Shown one piece after another: positions 62,156 to 64,000 of a DNA stretch of 64,000 bases (position 1 is the stretch's first letter; each line of letters begins with the position of its first letter). The stretch comes from Brevibacterium zhoupengii (lineage in GTDB: Bacteria; Actinomycetota; Actinomycetes; Actinomycetales; Brevibacteriaceae). A model generated the notes under the pieces. It was not told the DNA's origin, did no database searches, and saw nothing but the letters and a program-made list of their open reading frames with translations. Both the position numbers and the translations under genes were made by a program. The stretch is from the NCBI RefSeq assembly GCF_021117425.1, contig NZ_CP088298.1, positions 3,224,001-3,288,000 on the forward strand, read 5' to 3'.

Positions 62156-62371
62156 ATGGATCTGCTGATTCTATTCATCATGGGTACGTGTTTCGCTACC
62201 GTCGTGTTCTTCGTCGGACGCTTTGCCTGTCCGCGACACGACCGAGTCCCCCTGATGGAAGTCGACCATGTGCTCCTGTGGACCACCCTGCGCCGCGGTT
62301 GGCATGCAATGGGCTCATTGGGACCCACGCCCCCGGGAAGAAGTGGCCCATCAGGAAGCCATCCGGCCTGA
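62156..62371 (+). CDS. small single-helix membrane protein, hypothetical
   Basis: A 71-residue ORF with GAGGGGG six bases before the ATG. Residues 2-21 form a hydrophobic helix with one cysteine, followed by a basic and Gly/Pro/Ser-rich tail. No family recognised. The good ribosome binding site and helix favour a real gene; the disordered tail and isolated position leave doubt. Confidence 0.4.
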   Translation: MDLLILFIMGTCFATVVFFVGRFACPRHDRVPLMEVDHVLLWTTLRRGWHAMGSLGPTPPGRSGPSGSHPA

Positions 62372-62578
62372 TCTGACCTGACAAGTTAGCCGGGTGCCGA
62401 CACCCGCGGACGCAGGCACCCGACCAGGTGCCAAGCCATTTCGGGGCAAACGGTCAACCCGACGACTGGGCGTCAAAGGGTGAGTTATTCGCGTGGCTCG
62501 TTCCATTGAGAGTGGGCATAGGAGTACTGGCTGCAGCACGGCGAACGCGTCTATCTCTTCGACTGTCTGATGGAGTTC

Positions 62579-62767
62579 ATGCGAATCACCGCTGGTGCCT
62601 GCGCTCTGCTGTTTGCCTTGTCGCTGGTGCAGACGCTCAGCGTCGGACTGGGCAGATCGTGGCCGGATTCCCTTGTCTTCCTCCCGACCGGTATCTTCCT
62701 TGCCATCGTCGCAATCGCGATGTGGAATCTCTTCCGCCGTCTCAAGCCGGACGAGACCGACGCATAG
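62579..62767 (+). CDS. small two-helix membrane protein, hypothetical
   Basis: A 62-residue ORF. Two hydrophobic segments (about residues 5-22 and 31-52) are separated by a short loop and end in FRRLKPDETDA, a typical positively charged inside boundary. GGAG lies close to the ATG at 62579; an ATG at 62570 is the alternative. It converges on tenA three bases away. No family recognised. Confidence 0.45.
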   Translation: MRITAGACALLFALSLVQTLSVGLGRSWPDSLVFLPTGIFLAIVAIAMWNLFRRLKPDETDA

Positions 62768-62770
62768 TGC

Positions 62771-63502
62771 TCAGCACTGCGGAACGAACACTCCTGCATC
62801 CCAATTCTGGAGCGCATGGGCAGAGGCCCAGAAGTGGAGCTCGTACACACAGGCCTGCTCGAACGTGGCACGCATCCTCGCGGCCACCTCGGCGGGGGAA
62901 TTGGTGAGTTCCTGCTCAAGCAGCTGTACGGCCTGCCGGGTCGACTCATCGAATTCAGGTGAGTCGTAGGTCTGGACCCAGGTGCGGTAGGGGTGGTCAG
63001 CACTCATCTGACCAGCCCGTTCGACGAGGACCTTGCCCATGTGCGCGTAAACCCAGAAGCACGGCAGCACTCCGGCCACGCCTTCGCCGTAGGAGCGGCT
63101 GGCAGCGGTGGCGACGAGGTAGGACACGTAGCCCAATGTGGTGGGTGAGGCCTTGAAACCGGCCCCGCTGCTGACGAGTTCATCGTGGGCCTCGGCCAGG
63201 CGAGAATCGGCGAGCAGCTCACCGTGCATCTCCTCCTCCACGCTGATGGCCTCGGCTGCCGAACTGGCCCAGAACCGTGCTTCATCCCGGTCGCTGGCCC
63301 CAGCTGCGAGGAAGGACATCGCCTTCGCGTAACCGGTGAGGTAGATGCCGTCCTGAATGATGTAGTTCGTGAAAGCCTTCACATCGAGGCTGCCCTCGGC
63401 GAGCTGGCCGAGGAACGGCAAGCGCTCGATCTGTTCGACGATCGGGCGCACACGGTCCCACAGCTGAGTGGTCTGGGGTCCTGCGGAAAAGTCTGTCGTC
63501 AT
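62771..63502 (-). CDS. tenA: aminopyrimidine aminohydrolase / thiaminase II
   Basis: A 243-residue TenA, which salvages the pyrimidine moiety of degraded thiamine. The catalytic cysteine is in GVLPCFWVYAHMG (about residues 144-156), the conserved FTNYIIQDGIYL lies near residue 43 and the general-acid glutamate segment VYELHFWASA is near the C-terminus. GGGAGAT precedes the ATG. It is 95 bases downstream of thiD on the same strand, matching a shared role in HMP salvage and phosphorylation. Confidence 0.95.
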   Translation of the reverse strand: MTTDFSAGPQTTQLWDRVRPIVEQIERLPFLGQLAEGSLDVKAFTNYIIQDGIYLTGYAKAMSFLAAGASDRDEARFWASSAAEAISVEEEMHGELLADSRLAEAHDELVSSGAGFKASPTTLGYVSYLVATAASRSYGEGVAGVLPCFWVYAHMGKVLVERAGQMSADHPYRTWVQTYDSPEFDESTRQAVQLLEQELTNSPAEVAARMRATFEQACVYELHFWASAHALQNWDAGVFVPQC

Positions 63503-63559
63503 TGATATCTCCCATTGTCAGGGGACCTCGGCGGTCCCGCAGCATCATTGAGCGGTATT

Positions 63560-63578
63560 CGGATGGAAAGCCCATCCG
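63560..63578 (-). terminator. weak hairpin between thiD and tenA
   Basis: CGGATGG and CCATCCG enclose five bases, 19 bases after the thiD stop. There is no U-tract, so it may be an attenuating or stabilising hairpin rather than a terminator. Confidence 0.35.
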
Positions 63579-63596
63579 GGTGTGTGACTGGTTGTT

Positions 63597-64000
63597 CTAA
63601 CGGCGGACGATGTCGACCTGGTGGTCGACGGGACCGTGAGCGCCCTTCGGATCGAGGCTGACCTGCCAGTTCGCGGCGGACTTCAGTGCCCTGGCCAGGT
63701 AGTTCAGGGCATTGTCGACGGCTTCGTGGAGTAGATCCGAGTTCACATCGTCAACGCCACGTTCACGCTTGAGCACAGCCACCTCGGCGGTGATGGCGGC
63801 CGACAATGTGCACCCGGTTCCGTGCGTATTCGGTGTCTCCACTCGTGGGTGGGTGAACTCGGTGACCGTGCCCTCGGCGGTGACGAGAACGTCGGCGACG
63901 TCGCCCTCGATCGCGTGCCCACCCTTGAGCAGAACCGCCCGAGGTCCGCGGTCGACGAGTTGCCTGGCCTGGGCCAACATCTCCTGCGGGTTCTGTGCCA
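63597..64000 (-). CDS. thiD: hydroxymethylpyrimidine/phosphomethylpyrimidine kinase, C-terminal part
   Basis: Only the last 134 or so residues are in the window; the frame runs off the right edge. The ribokinase-fold C-terminus is clear: AVLLKGGHAIEG, then the anion-hole and catalytic-base motif TPNTHGTGCTLSAAITAEVA and the closing helix. ThiD phosphorylates HMP twice for thiamine synthesis. tenA follows on the same strand. The rest of a thiamine cluster may lie beyond the edge. Confidence 0.93.
   Translation of the reverse strand, partial: AQNPQEMLAQARQLVDRGPRAVLLKGGHAIEGDVADVLVTAEGTVTEFTHPRVETPNTHGTGCTLSAAITAEVAVLKRERGVDDVNSDLLHEAVDNALNYLARALKSAANWQVSLDPKGAHGPVDHQVDIVRR

Larger units (their letters stand above)
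14067..63789. repeat. dispersed 11-mer CGCCGAGGTGG (about 25 copies)
   Basis: Hand-found starts of the core GCCGAGGTGG on the plus strand: 14068, 16114, 19625, 21892, 25058, 32034, 35616, 36509, 37226, 40640, 44163, 45949, 50212, 50266, 55391, 55952, 59439. On the minus strand (left coordinate): 18945, 20205, 21712, 22120, 24352, 28650, 39091, 62884, 63779. All but 36509 are preceded by C. Copies lie in coding and noncoding DNA. Confidence 0.75.

Noticed and set aside
62371..62578. A further gene in the gap between the two small membrane ORFs
   Set aside because: Frames here lack a ribosome binding site and any domain; no repeat or hairpin of note.

Overview
The window is a dense, high-GC chromosomal segment of an actinobacterium. 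Gene content and order (rplM-rpsI-glmM-glmS-coaA-acpS-nnr-alr-tsaE-tsaB-rimI, mycothiol-type DinB/MDMPI protein, DUF222/HNH gene, ECF biotin transporter) fit Micrococcales, and I think Brevibacterium or a close relative; the genus is an inference. No rRNA, tRNA, CRISPR array, prophage or intact insertion sequence was seen.

Layout. 0.1-8.9 kb: a divergent polyol uptake and catabolism locus. A binding lipoprotein, two permeases and a mannitol/arabitol-type dehydrogenase run left; a SorC-type regulator, a xylulokinase and the transporter ATPase run right; a palindromic operator region lies between. 8.9-16.3 kb: YbdK-like ligase, Nudix hydrolase, TsaD, SRPBCC protein, aldo/keto reductase, heme oxygenase, LysE exporter and MDMPI-type protein. 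16.3-30.3 kb: core cell-wall, tRNA-modification and ribosome genes (rimI, tsaB, tsaE, alr, nnr, M20 amidohydrolase, acpS, glmS, coaA, an ABC exporter, glmM, rpsI, rplM). 30.6-38.1 kb: two tandem paralogous membrane proteins with an alkaline-phosphatase-like ectodomain, and an LPXTG-anchored 5'-nucleotidase. 38.4-41.9 kb: truA, a LemA-like protein, a GT4 glycosyltransferase and an isochorismatase-fold protein. 42-44.3 kb: bioN-bioM-bioY behind a BioQ-like operator. 44.3-48.5 kb: guaA, DUF3817, surf1, guaB3. 48.7-54.4 kb: a LysR/LysE divergent pair, a TM-helix-repeat channel-like protein, panC-panB. 54.7-59.8 kb: nadA-nadB-nadC-nadS, de novo NAD synthesis plus its cysteine desulfurase. 59.9-64 kb: DUF222/HNH gene, two small membrane ORFs, tenA and the 3' end of thiD.

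Two patterns run across the window. (1) Eight genes show TANNNT exactly six bases before an ATG or GTG, the layout of leaderless promoters; this also decides several start codons. (2) The 11-mer CGCCGAGGTGG occurs 25 times (its 10-mer core 26 times by my hand count), in coding and intergenic DNA, where base composition predicts fewer than one. It is absent from the first 14 kb. It looks like a selected chromosomal signal (Chi-like, segregation or uptake motif) and is the observation I would check first. Short imperfect tandem repeats also recur in the 3' flanks of genes.
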